The notes beneath the pieces are model-generated. The model ran no database searches and had not been told where the DNA came from. It was given only the letters and a program-made list of their open reading frames with translations. 50,731 bases of DNA from Oscillospiraceae bacterium (GTDB lineage Bacteria > Bacillota > Clostridia > Oscillospirales > CAG-272): assembly GCA_015064555.1 (NCBI GenBank), contig SVRZ01000017.1:1-50731 (forward strand). The letters are read 5' to 3'. Of the stretch, positions 25,234 to 33,447 are shown in pieces (the first letter of the stretch is position 1; each line of letters starts with the position of its first letter). The position numbers and the translations under genes are program-made.

Positions 25234-26604
25234 ATGCAAACGCAAACTCCGGATAAAAACGAGCTTCTCGGCACGTATAGGATATTCCCCCTCATCTTCC
25301 GTATGGCTATACCTACGGTGCTGGCACAGCTTGTCAATCTTCTCTACGGAATTATCGATCGAATATATATAGGTCATATCCCCGATATCGGCAAGGATGC
25401 CCTCGCAGGTATCGGAGTCGCGGGAACTGTGGTTATGCTCGTCGCCGCTTTTGCAAATATCATCGCAGGCGGTGCGGCTCCGCTCGCGGCTATCGCTCTC
25501 GGAAAGGGAGAGCGCGATAGGGCCGAGAGAATACTCGGAAACGGTGTTTTCCTTATTCTTGTATTTACAGTGCTCTGTATGGGACTCTCGTATGCATTTA
25601 TGACACCCATTTTGACTTTTGCGGGTGCATCCGAGGTGACGCTCGTCTATGCTCGTGAATATCTCTCGGTCTATCTTATCGGCACTCTCTTCGTTATGCT
25701 TGCCTACGGCCTGAATACTTTTATAAGCATTCAGGGCAGACCGGTCATTGCAATGACGTCGGTGATCATTGGCGCACTTCTCAACACGGCACTCGATCCT
25801 CTGTTTATTTTCGCATTCGATATGGGCGTGAAAGGAGCGGCGATCGCCACTGTAATATCACAGACAATATCCGCCGCGTTCGTCCTTGCTTTCCTTGTGA
25901 GCAGGCACGCGACGCTGAAAATAAAACCGAAGAATATTATCCCCGACAGATCTATAATACTCAAAACCATCGCACTCGGAATCTCGCCATTCGTTATGGC
26001 AAGCACCGAAAGCCTTGTCGGCTTCGTGCTGAACGGTCAGCTGTCGTCCTTCGGAGATATCTACGTCAGCTCGCTGACGGTTATGCAGAGCGCGATGCAG
26101 ATCATAAGCATTCCGCTCGCCGGCTTCACGCAAGGCGTGTCACCGATAATCAGCTACAACTACGGGCATAAAAGCAACGCACGCGTTAAGGAGACACTCA
26201 AATATACTATGATCATCGGCGTTGGCTTCAATCTTCTGGGAATGCTCGGAATGATAGCCTTCCCGAGGACTGTCGCCTCGATGTTCACGAATGATGCCGC
26301 CCTTATTGAGATCGTGGGCAAATATATGCCGATATTTCTCACGGGTATGACCATATTCGGTCTGCAACGCGTCTGCCAGAACACCTTCGTTGCCCTCGGC
26401 GATGCTAAGGTATCGCTTTTCATCGCACTTCTGCGTAAGGTGATACTTCTTATTCCGCTGGCACTTCTACTGCCACGATTTATGGATGTCATCGGCGTTT
26501 ATACCGCTGAGGCTATCGCAGATGCTTCTGCCGCGATAATCTGTACGGTCATATTCGCATTCAGATTCCCTGAGCTTCTCAGGAAAAACCAAGCGAACGA
26601 ATAA
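25234..26604 (+). CDS. MATE-family multidrug/toxin exporter
   Basis: A 456-residue protein with about twelve hydrophobic segments, beginning with the MATE hallmark FPLIFRMAIPTVLAQLVNLLYGIIDRIYIGHI. The internal pseudo-repeat and the second-half QGVSPIISYNYG motif are also present. Two bases separate it from the alpha-galactosidase stop, so it is co-transcribed. MATE proteins export cationic compounds using Na+ or H+; coupling with a glycosidase is probably incidental. A terminator follows. Confidence 0.9.
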   Translation: MQTQTPDKNELLGTYRIFPLIFRMAIPTVLAQLVNLLYGIIDRIYIGHIPDIGKDALAGIGVAGTVVMLVAAFANIIAGGAAPLAAIALGKGERDRAERILGNGVFLILVFTVLCMGLSYAFMTPILTFAGASEVTLVYAREYLSVYLIGTLFVMLAYGLNTFISIQGRPVIAMTSVIIGALLNTALDPLFIFAFDMGVKGAAIATVISQTISAAFVLAFLVSRHATLKIKPKNIIPDRSIILKTIALGISPFVMASTESLVGFVLNGQLSSFGDIYVSSLTVMQSAMQIISIPLAGFTQGVSPIISYNYGHKSNARVKETLKYTMIIGVGFNLLGMLGMIAFPRTVASMFTNDAALIEIVGKYMPIFLTGMTIFGLQRVCQNTFVALGDAKVSLFIALLRKVILLIPLALLLPRFMDVIGVYTAEAIADASAAIICTVIFAFRFPELLRKNQANE

Positions 26605-26623
26605 TTACGACCATCGTAATACT

Positions 26624-26661
26624 AAAAAAATCCTTGAGCACAGACTGCTCAAGGATTTTTT
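26624..26661. terminator. Bidirectional terminator after MATE gene
   Basis: AAAAAATCCTTGAGCA pairs with TGCTCAAGGATTTTTT across a five-base loop, between convergent genes. Confidence 0.9.
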
Positions 26662-26736
26662 ATTATCAAAATTTTTGCTAACCCATATATTTATTCAGGA
26701 AATTTTCCTATTCTCCGACTGCGACGGAGACCCGCA

Positions 26737-27825
26737 TCAAAGATCGAGCTTCATATCCCCGGACTTTATCCATCCGAGCCTTCTCATAACCTCGGAGAAC
26801 AGCAGGGAGAGTGCCGCAGGAAGGATTATGCAAAGCAATATTATTCCAAAAACAGAGTTGAAGGTCCAGCCCATATCGCTGATAATGCCTATCGGGCCAA
26901 CGAGTCCGCAGGTGCCCATACCGGCGCTTACACCGGTGCATTCAAGCCTGAAAAGACATGTAGATATCGGTCCGGTTATTGCCGCGGCAAGAGTTGCGGG
27001 TACCCAGATAAGGGGATTTTTTACTATATTGCCCATCTGAAGCATCGAGGTTCCAAGTCCCTGAGCGACAACACCGCCCCATCTGTTTTCACGGAAGGAT
27101 ATCACGGCAAAGCCGACCATCTGCGCACAGCAACCGACCGCCGCCGCGCCTCCCGCAATACCGCTGATGCCTATCATAGCGCAGAGTGCCGCAGAGCTTA
27201 TCGGCAGAGTGAGTACGATTCCAACCACTACGGAAATTATTATTCCCATAAAGAACGGAAGGAGTTCGGTAGCATAATTGATGAAATATCCGAGCCAATA
27301 CATCGCCCATGCGACTAGGGGACACAAGAGCATTCCCACAAGGCCTCCAACCGCCAAAGTGGTAGCAGGAGTCACCAAAATGTCAACCTTTGTTGACTTA
27401 GAAACGATTTTTCCTACCTCAACAGCTACAAGAACACAAATAAATGCACCGAGCGGTCCTGCAGATACACTCTTGTTAACTCCTTCAAAAAGAACCGTGG
27501 TTCCAAGCGAATTTCCGAACATACCGACAACGCCCGCAGAAAACATAACCAAGGGCGGTGCCTTAAGAGAATAGGCGATAGCAACGCCTATCATAGCACC
27601 CGTAGCTCCTCCCGCGCCCGATAAAAGCTCGAAGTACTCGCGCACCACGTTCCCCTCGGGGATAAGATCGCGCACGGTGCCGAAGATGGTACCCATAAGA
27701 AGCGATGCAAAAAGTCCGAGCGCCATAGCACTCATTGCATCCACGAAATAAAGCTTCGGCGATAAGGTCACACCCTTTTTATTAAGGAAGGCTCTGATCC
27801 TTCCGCCTCTTTCCGATTTTTCCAT
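26737..27825 (-). CDS. PTS IIC-like membrane transporter (PTS_EIIC_2 type)
   Basis: A 362-residue membrane protein with eight to ten hydrophobic, glycine-rich segments, including AMALGLFASLLMGTIFG and LECTGVSAGMGTCGLVGPIG. It resembles the PTS_EIIC_2 family, whose members look like sugar-PTS IIC subunits but occur without IIA or IIB partners, as here. The substrate is unknown and a phosphotransferase role is not shown. AAGGAT precedes the ATG. Monocistronic, with its own promoter. Confidence 0.8.
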   Translation of the reverse strand: MEKSERGGRIRAFLNKKGVTLSPKLYFVDAMSAMALGLFASLLMGTIFGTVRDLIPEGNVVREYFELLSGAGGATGAMIGVAIAYSLKAPPLVMFSAGVVGMFGNSLGTTVLFEGVNKSVSAGPLGAFICVLVAVEVGKIVSKSTKVDILVTPATTLAVGGLVGMLLCPLVAWAMYWLGYFINYATELLPFFMGIIISVVVGIVLTLPISSAALCAMIGISGIAGGAAAVGCCAQMVGFAVISFRENRWGGVVAQGLGTSMLQMGNIVKNPLIWVPATLAAAITGPISTCLFRLECTGVSAGMGTCGLVGPIGIISDMGWTFNSVFGIILLCIILPAALSLLFSEVMRRLGWIKSGDMKLDL

Positions 27826-27883
27826 TTACAAATCCTTCTTTGTGTTTATTGTTATGTATATACACGAGTATACACTATATAAT

Positions 27884-27912
27884 ATTATATACCTAAGCGC
27901 ACGAAAAGTCAA
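27884..27912 (-). promoter_or_regulatory. Promoter of the PTS IIC-like gene
   Basis: Minus-strand TTGACT (27912-27907) and TATAAT (27889-27884), spacer 17 bases. Confidence 0.75.
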
Positions 27913-28138
27913 GAGAAATATTGAACGAATTTTAACGGGTCAGAGAGCCGGGATTATAGATTTTAAACAATTTTCACGAAAAAGCGACGCCCGGACAAGG
28001 GATACTGCTATTCCTGGAGAGCGAATGATTTCTCGGAACAACGATCCACGGTATTTTTGAAGCGGTCATAGCCCACACCGACGTCATTTCGATATTTCGG
28101 ATAGTTAAAATTTATTTTAAAAATTTCGGAAATTACTA
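27913..28138. other. Gene-free stretch between divergent promoters
   Basis: About 225 bases separating the promoters of the PTS IIC-like gene and of yceD-rpmF. I see no gene or strong structure here. Confidence 0.5.
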
Positions 28139-28167
28139 TTGACAAAACAGGAAGGTTGATATATAAT
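28139..28167 (+). promoter_or_regulatory. Promoter of yceD-rpmF
   Basis: TTGACA (28139-28144) and TATAAT (28162-28167), spacer 17 bases: a near-ideal housekeeping promoter. Confidence 0.85.
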
Positions 28168-28253
28168 ATATTGTACGATTTTGCGGTTATAGCCTAAACT
28201 ATGCCCAAAATTAAGAATTTCGGAGTCACGACCAAATTTTTCGGAGGTATCTC

Positions 28254-28793
28254 ATGAAGCTTGATCTTCGACCAATGCTTGCAGGTGAAAGGCATATGAG
28301 CTTTGATTATGCCCTTGAGCTTGATACCGAAGAAAAGGATCTTCTGTGCTCATTTTTTGGTGCCGATTTTCCTTCTCCCATGAAAGTTAGCGGTAATATC
28401 ACCAACACTGCGGGCTATATGCGTATGGTTGCCGAGCTCTCGATAGATTACGAAGCGAGCTGCTCACGTTGCCTTTCTCCTATATCCGGTAGTTTTACCT
28501 TTAACCTTGAGAAAACCGTTGCATCGAAGGATATGCTGGAGGACCTGCCTGAGGAAAAGCTTGACGAGTACGTTGTAGTTGAGGATGGATTCCTCGATTT
28601 TGACGAGCAGCTCAAGGAAGAGCTTTATCTCGAATTCCCCTCACGGTTGCTCTGCCGCGAGGATTGCAAGGGGCTTTGCAGAAAATGCGGAAAGAACCTT
28701 AATGACGGTGCATGCGGATGCCCCGAAAAGGAAATGGATCCAAGGCTTGCCCCGCTCAAGGATTTACTTGAGAAATTCAAAGAAGAAAAATAA
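28254..28793 (+). CDS. yceD: YceD/DUF177 family protein
   Basis: A 179-residue protein of the YceD family, which in bacteria almost always precedes rpmF, as here, and has been linked to 23S rRNA accumulation. Visible features are the family CSRCL motif near residue 72 (CSRCLSPISGSF) and a C-terminal cysteine cluster CREDCKGLCRKCGKNLNDGACGC near 138-160, which likely binds a metal. GGAGG lies upstream of ATG 28254. The role in 50S assembly is inferred from family and context. Confidence 0.88.
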   Translation: MKLDLRPMLAGERHMSFDYALELDTEEKDLLCSFFGADFPSPMKVSGNITNTAGYMRMVAELSIDYEASCSRCLSPISGSFTFNLEKTVASKDMLEDLPEEKLDEYVVVEDGFLDFDEQLKEELYLEFPSRLLCREDCKGLCRKCGKNLNDGACGCPEKEMDPRLAPLKDLLEKFKEEK

Positions 28794-28849
28794 AATTAAG
28801 ATATACGAGAATGCCGTGAAGGCAGGCTCACTACAGGAGGTAATCAGAA

Positions 28850-29038
28850 ATGGCAGTTCCGAAGAGAAAAACTTCTCATTCCAGAAAGATGAAGAGACGC
28901 TCGAGCGTTTGGAAGCTCGCAGCTCCCACCAACCTCGTTAAGTGCCCCCAGTGTGGCGAGTACAACCTTGCATACAGAGTTTGCAAGGAGTGCGGATACT
29001 ACAAGGGTGTTGAGGTTGTCAGCGTAGATAACGACTGA
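28850..29038 (+). CDS. rpmF: Ribosomal protein L32
   Basis: A 62-residue 50S subunit protein: [19 protein letters not shown] is the standard N-terminus, and CPQC/CKEC (about residues 34-50) form the zinc ribbon. AGGAGG precedes the ATG. It is co-transcribed with yceD and closed by a strong terminator. The cysteine-containing form predicts a zinc-dependent paralogue; no cysteine-free copy is seen in the window. Confidence 0.96.
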   Translation: MAVPKRKTSHSRKMKRRSSVWKLAAPTNLVKCPQCGEYNLAYRVCKECGYYKGVEVVSVDND

Positions 29039-29070
29039 TTCGCCGTTACACGTCATCCAAGGAGTGAATA

Positions 29071-29123
29071 AAATACCGCTGCGCAGAGCTCGGAGTATTC
29101 CGATCCGCGCAGCGGTATTTTTT
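29071..29123. terminator. Terminator after rpmF
   Basis: AAATACCGCTGCGC pairs with GCGCAGCGGTATTT, with an inner TCGGA/TCCGA helix, followed by six T; it also faces the convergent WYL gene. Confidence 0.9.
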
Positions 29124-29146
29124 ATCTTTCTTTGTTTTTTACCATT

Positions 29147-30127
29147 CTAGTCGTAGTTTTCGGATATTTCCACAAGCATATCTACCATTTCGTCCCTTAC
29201 CGCCGACGGCTCAAGTATGCGCATATCGCGGCCAAAGCTCATAACCCAGGCGAAGAACATTTTGCTCACTATAACGCGAACCGAGAAGCGAAAGCCGAAA
29301 TCGCTTTTTATAAACGTATGCCCACGACCGAATCTGTCGATAACGACGCCGGAAAGATGCTCGCGAGCCTCAAGCGTCACAAGCTCCTCCCTGCCTCCGA
29401 ACATACTGAAGCTCTTCTTACTGTAATCGGCGGGATTGAGCCTGTAAAAATCAGAGGCAATCGATGCCTCCTTCGGCATTATCTGCGTCTTATGCATCTT
29501 ATCGACGCGAAAATTCTTTATCATACCCGCTCTCTCGTCATACGCAACCAGATAATAGTTATCGTTGCTCCAGATGAGCGCCTTCGGCGATACGTCATAT
29601 CTCTCTCCGCCGTGGCGAAGATATTTTTTCTTGTTTACATCATAATCAAAATATCCGAATGCTATACGCAGATTTTCCTTTATCGCATTGTGAATTATAT
29701 CTATGGTGTAGATCGACGCGGCATTCTCGGTCTTCACTCTATCCTTTACGTAGACCTGGCGCGCAAGCTCGGATGATCGGCTGCCTGCAAACATCTTGAG
29801 CTTTTCTATCATCTCAAAGCTTTTCTCGGCAGTTATAAACTTAGAGGACTGTATCGCATCGACCAGAAGCTTCAGCTCGGGCATCTCAAAGATGCGCTCG
29901 GCAAGCGTATATGCGGGAGGATTACCGTAAAGCCTGACAACAGAGAATCCAAGCTCCTCAAGAGTTGCAAAGTCGGAATACAGACTCTTTCGCTCTGCCG
30001 CAATACCGTACTCATCAAGTCGGGAAATAATTTCATTCATAGTAAGACCGTGATCCTCATCCGTATAGCGCATAAGTATTTCAAGAAGTCTGAAAAGCTT
30101 TTGCTTCTGATTCTCGCTCTTAGCCAT
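29147..30127 (-). CDS. WYL-domain transcriptional regulator
   Basis: About 326 residues. The start is ATG 30127, behind AGGGAGGG. An N-terminal helix-turn-helix (about 5-65, KLFRLLEILMRYTDEDHGLTM) is followed by a WYL domain with WSNDNYYLVAYDERAGMIKNFRVDKM near residues 180-205. It ends in the WCX region seen in most WYL regulators. WYL domains bind nucleic acid or nucleotide ligands, and many members repress mobile or defence genes. Its promoter overlaps a 19-base-pair inverted repeat, so autoregulation is likely. Confidence 0.85.
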   Translation of the reverse strand: MAKSENQKQKLFRLLEILMRYTDEDHGLTMNEIISRLDEYGIAAERKSLYSDFATLEELGFSVVRLYGNPPAYTLAERIFEMPELKLLVDAIQSSKFITAEKSFEMIEKLKMFAGSRSSELARQVYVKDRVKTENAASIYTIDIIHNAIKENLRIAFGYFDYDVNKKKYLRHGGERYDVSPKALIWSNDNYYLVAYDERAGMIKNFRVDKMHKTQIMPKEASIASDFYRLNPADYSKKSFSMFGGREELVTLEAREHLSGVVIDRFGRGHTFIKSDFGFRFSVRVIVSKMFFAWVMSFGRDMRILEPSAVRDEMVDMLVEISENYD

Positions 30128-30151
30128 ATATTTCCCTCCCTTCAAAAATTA

Positions 30152-30218
30152 AAATGCTACAATAAGATGTCTTATTTATCGTACATCTTATTGTAGCATT
30201 TTTGTTTTGTTATGTCAA
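30152..30218 (-). promoter_or_regulatory. WYL promoter overlapped by a 19-bp inverted repeat
   Basis: Minus-strand TTGACA (30218-30213) and TACAAT (30195-30190), spacer 17 bases. An inverted repeat has arms at 30152-30170 and 30183-30201 (AAATGCTACAATAAGATGT and its complement) around a 12-base gap, and the -10 box falls inside one arm. Because it also follows the stop of the upstream DUF523 gene, it may additionally act as a terminator. Confidence 0.65.
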
Positions 30219-30236
30219 TATTAAAATTTCAAAGAC

Positions 30237-30680
30237 TTATTTAAGCAGCTCGGCGATATCGCTCTCACCGTATACCGAAATACCGTTTTTCATCAACAGC
30301 TCGGCTGCAACTCCCGCCCCGGGAACAAGCACACCGCTGAAGCTTCCGTCATAGATACGATCCTTTCCGCAGGCGGGGCTCCGCTCCTTAAGAAGAGCGC
30401 GGCCGATTCCGAGCAGGCGACAGATATGTAATGCCTCGGCGGCACCCTTATTGTAATTTTCGGTAACGCACTCGCCGTTTTTCATATACACCCCACCGTC
30501 ACGGCGCTCAGAGGGGACGCGCGGTGTCGGCAAACCGCCGTATATCTCGGGGCAAAACGGAACTATATCGTATTTTTCCGCAAGTCGAGCCATTTCATTC
30601 TCGGAAAGCACCTTCTTGCTTTTTCCGTCATATCTCGATGCCACACCTAAAAGGCAGGCACTGACCAGCAGCTTTTCCAT
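30237..30680 (-). CDS. DUF523 family protein
   Basis: A 147-residue protein, start ATG 30680 overlapping the upstream stop by one base (TGATG). It shows the DUF523 signature at the N-terminus, KLLVSACLLGVASRYDG, with further motifs FCPEIYGGLPTPRVPSER and LLKERSPACGKDRIYDGSFSG. Conserved cysteines at about 9, 48 and 109 suggest a redox or metal site. The family has no firmly established role. Last gene of the murC operon; longer starts upstream are inside the preceding gene. Confidence 0.85.
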   Translation of the reverse strand: MEKLLVSACLLGVASRYDGKSKKVLSENEMARLAEKYDIVPFCPEIYGGLPTPRVPSERRDGGVYMKNGECVTENYNKGAAEALHICRLLGIGRALLKERSPACGKDRIYDGSFSGVLVPGAGVAAELLMKNGISVYGESDIAELLK

Positions 30681-31504
30681 CAGAGTATCAGCCTTATCCT
30701 TCCCTCGTAAATTTCGAAATATCGCTCCTCGCCGTTCACCACCAGCTTTGAGGTGAGCCAATCGGTCACGTCGCCGCCCTCTACCGATACAGTAAGAACA
30801 CCGTCAAAATAATCTATATCGTAAATCGAGGTATAGATACCGTTATCCATAACGTCCTTCGCCTTACCGTTATCCACCTTCAGATAAAGAGTCGATGCGA
30901 TTATACGCTTCAAGGCAGTAAGATCGGCTATAGGCGAATAGCTTCCGTCTGCCGCCTGATAGGGATATCTCTCGCTCTTTTCCTCCGAGCGATCACAGAA
31001 TGCATTGTAAGCAGCCGTATAGGGATTGATTATATTTTTCTCACCGAAATCCGAGCCTACTGTGTGCTCCTTGCCAAGAAGCTTATAGGAAACGAAGGCG
31101 CGCGCAGCAAACTGCTTATCGTAATCAGCCACCTCGGATATACCGAGATTCAGAGTATATACGCGGTGCTCCTGTCCGTCCACCACAGTATCGCCCGTCA
31201 TGCGAAGCAGTACTCGCTCTCCCTCGAAAGAGAGTATCGGATCTGACGGATCGGGGTTGGTGTAGGTAACCACCGCAAAAATGCAAAGATCGCTCGCCGC
31301 ATTCTCAAGATAAGAGAGTGCCTCGTCCGAAATATAGAAATCCAAGGAGAGGCTGAGCACACCGTCAACTCCGACGGTCGGTGCCTCTGCCGTTATCGGA
31401 GTGACCGCCGTTTCATCAAAGGAATAAGCAGATGCAACCGCCGCGACCGCAAATCCGAGAAGAATGACAGTTACTATGAGAAGCGAAATAACCGTTTTTT
31501 TCAT
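30680..31504 (-). CDS. Secreted or membrane-anchored protein, unknown function
   Basis: A 274-residue protein with an N-terminal signal or anchor (MKKTVISLLIVTVILLGFAV, then AAVASA, a possible cleavage site). The mature part is soluble and strand-rich, with VLSLSLDFYISDEALSYLE and GSDFGEKNIINPYTAAYNA. No cysteine for a lipobox and no recognised domain. It starts immediately after the murC stop and its own stop overlaps the DUF523 start, so all three are translationally linked. An envelope role is plausible from murC linkage alone. Confidence 0.75.
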   Translation of the reverse strand: MKKTVISLLIVTVILLGFAVAAVASAYSFDETAVTPITAEAPTVGVDGVLSLSLDFYISDEALSYLENAASDLCIFAVVTYTNPDPSDPILSFEGERVLLRMTGDTVVDGQEHRVYTLNLGISEVADYDKQFAARAFVSYKLLGKEHTVGSDFGEKNIINPYTAAYNAFCDRSEEKSERYPYQAADGSYSPIADLTALKRIIASTLYLKVDNGKAKDVMDNGIYTSIYDIDYFDGVLTVSVEGGDVTDWLTSKLVVNGEERYFEIYEGRIRLIL

Positions 31505-32902
31505 TTAATTATCCTCTATTATTTTCTTTATTTCCGCAAGATCGCCTGCACCCATCATGACGATGCAATCCGGCGAGAGCGAGCTTATTATATCAAGTAC
31601 GTTTCCGGAGCTTACCGTACAGGCGGTGCTTCCGCACCTAACCACCGCCCGTGAAAGCGACTCCGAGCTTATCCCTTCCACCGCAGACTCTCTTGCACCG
31701 TATATATCGGTTATAAGAGCCGAGGAGAAGCGTGATAGCTCTGACGCAAAGCTATCAAAGAAATATCCTGTACGCGTGTAGGTATGCGGTGCGAAAACCG
31801 CACATATACTTTTATAGCCCATATCTTCAAGCGCCTTACGCGTTGCCGATATTTCCGTCGGGTGGTGAGCATAATCATAAAAGACGTCAGAGGAAAGATG
31901 CCTACCTCTGTATTCAAGCCGCCTCGGAATTCCCGGGAATAGGGACACCGCCTCTCTTAGTGCCTGTGGCTGAATGCCGCACTCGAGTGCCGCGACCGCG
32001 GCGGCAACAACTGTAGCCGCATTGAATTTTCCTCGCAGAAGCGGAGAGAGATCTGTTATATGCTCACCGTCTTTATAGATATCTAATCTATATCTTCCTT
32101 GCTCCAAATCCAACACTGTATAGGTATAGTCAGCAGAACGGCAGGATGAAAAGGTTACCGTGCGCGAGGTTATGCGAGGTAAAATCGACCTGACATTCGG
32201 ATCATCAAGATTGACTACGGCAGACTCAGCGCGACTTGCCGCCTTGGCAAATGAATTCAAGATGCTCTCAAGCGAATCAAAATAATCGGTATGGTCGAGC
32301 TCGATATTCAAAATTACTGCGATCGAGGGGGCAAAGCAAAGGAAGGAATCTCCGTATTCGCACGCCTCATACACAAGATAATCGCTTTTACCGAAAAGAA
32401 GCGATGCGCCCCGATAGGCGGGAGCACCCACAAGCACCGTCGGGAATTTTTCCGCAGAAGAGAGTATTTTTGATAGAAGCGCCGTTCCCGTACTCTTGCC
32501 GTGACTGCCGCTGATGCCTATGCTATGAGTATAAAACGGTATCAAGGCACCTAGCAATTCTGCACGGGAGACAGTCATAATTCCAAGTCTTAGAGCGGCA
32601 AGATATTCCGGGTTTTCGCTCGATATTGCAAGCGAATAGACAACTAAAGTTGGCATTATTGCCGATATGCGCTCAGGAGAGTGAGTAAATGATATATCAA
32701 TTCCCAAGGATATAAGATGCTCTGCCGCATCGTTTTTTTCAATATTACTGCCGCAGACGGAATATCCGCACCGAAGCATCAACTCGGCAAGGGCGGACAT
32801 GGAAATACCGCCTATGCCTATAAAGTATATTACGGAATCGGGGCAATCGACTGCCCTGAGTATATCATCTCGCGAATACGAGGAATGCACGATAATTGAC
32901 AT
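31505..32902 (-). CDS. murC: UDP-N-acetylmuramate-L-alanine ligase
   Basis: A 465-residue cytoplasmic Mur ligase that adds L-alanine to UDP-MurNAc in peptidoglycan synthesis. IGIGGISMSALAELM (near 29-43) is the N-terminal nucleotide-sugar domain motif. The P-loop ISGSHGKSTGT is near residue 130, followed by LNIELDHTDYF (about 200), NAATVVAAAVAAL, and the C-terminal FAPHTYTRTGYF typical of MurC. Length is normal. It is the first gene of a three-gene unit. It is divergent from spoVG, with about 155 bases between them. Confidence 0.93.
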   Translation of the reverse strand: MSIIVHSSYSRDDILRAVDCPDSVIYFIGIGGISMSALAELMLRCGYSVCGSNIEKNDAAEHLISLGIDISFTHSPERISAIMPTLVVYSLAISSENPEYLAALRLGIMTVSRAELLGALIPFYTHSIGISGSHGKSTGTALLSKILSSAEKFPTVLVGAPAYRGASLLFGKSDYLVYEACEYGDSFLCFAPSIAVILNIELDHTDYFDSLESILNSFAKAASRAESAVVNLDDPNVRSILPRITSRTVTFSSCRSADYTYTVLDLEQGRYRLDIYKDGEHITDLSPLLRGKFNAATVVAAAVAALECGIQPQALREAVSLFPGIPRRLEYRGRHLSSDVFYDYAHHPTEISATRKALEDMGYKSICAVFAPHTYTRTGYFFDSFASELSRFSSALITDIYGARESAVEGISSESLSRAVVRCGSTACTVSSGNVLDIISSLSPDCIVMMGAGDLAEIKKIIEDN

Positions 32903-33008
32903 ATGAACCCTTCATGTTAACGATTTGTACATTTTGAAGTCCCAAAAAATATACAGTTTAGTCATAGAAATATTTTTATATCACTGAATATTTGTAACAA
33001 TCTTATTG

Positions 33009-33014
33009 TATAAT
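33009..33014 (+). promoter_or_regulatory. Probable -10 box of spoVG
   Basis: TATAAT 44 bases before ATG 33058. The -35 region at 17 bases upstream (GAATAT) is poor, so an activator or an alternative sigma factor may be involved. Confidence 0.45.
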
Positions 33015-33057
33015 ATATTCATGAAATTAAAAAAAGCTACTACAAAGGAGTACCACA

Positions 33058-33363
33058 ATGCAGATCACAGACATCAAAATCCGGAAATTCTTCGATGAAG
33101 GACCTATGAAGGCGGTCATTTCGGTAACCTTCGATAACTGCCTGGCAGTTCACGACATCAAGGTTATATACGCACGCGAGAGATATTTTATCGTCATGCC
33201 TTCCAGAAAGAACCCCGACGGAACCTACCGCGATATAGTTCATCCCATCAACTCCGACTTCAGAGTTGAGCTTGAAAAAACTCTTATTGATGCGTATCAC
33301 GCACAGAACGCAATAAGAGACGTCGAGGACAACGAGGGCGCAGACGACACATATATAGTTTGA
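33058..33363 (+). CDS. spoVG: SpoVG family regulator
   Basis: A 101-residue SpoVG homologue; MQITDIKIRKFFDEGPMKA and FIVMPSRKNPDGTYRDIVHP are the family signatures. SpoVG binds nucleic acids and tunes sporulation, cell-division and surface genes in Bacillota. AAAGGAG precedes the ATG. Monocistronic, with its own terminator. The length and conserved core are normal, while the acidic C-terminal tail (DVEDNEGADD) is variable in the family. Confidence 0.95.
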   Translation: MQITDIKIRKFFDEGPMKAVISVTFDNCLAVHDIKVIYARERYFIVMPSRKNPDGTYRDIVHPINSDFRVELEKTLIDAYHAQNAIRDVEDNEGADDTYIV

Positions 33364-33387
33364 TCTTACAATAATATTATACAGATT

Positions 33388-33426
33388 CTCCCTGCCATTG
33401 TCAAGTATTACGGCAGGGAGTTTTTT
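33388..33426 (+). terminator. Terminator after spoVG
   Basis: CTCCCTGCC and GGCAGGGAG form a nine-base-pair stem followed by six T. Confidence 0.9.
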
Positions 33427-33447
33427 ATTAAAATAAGGGAGATCACA

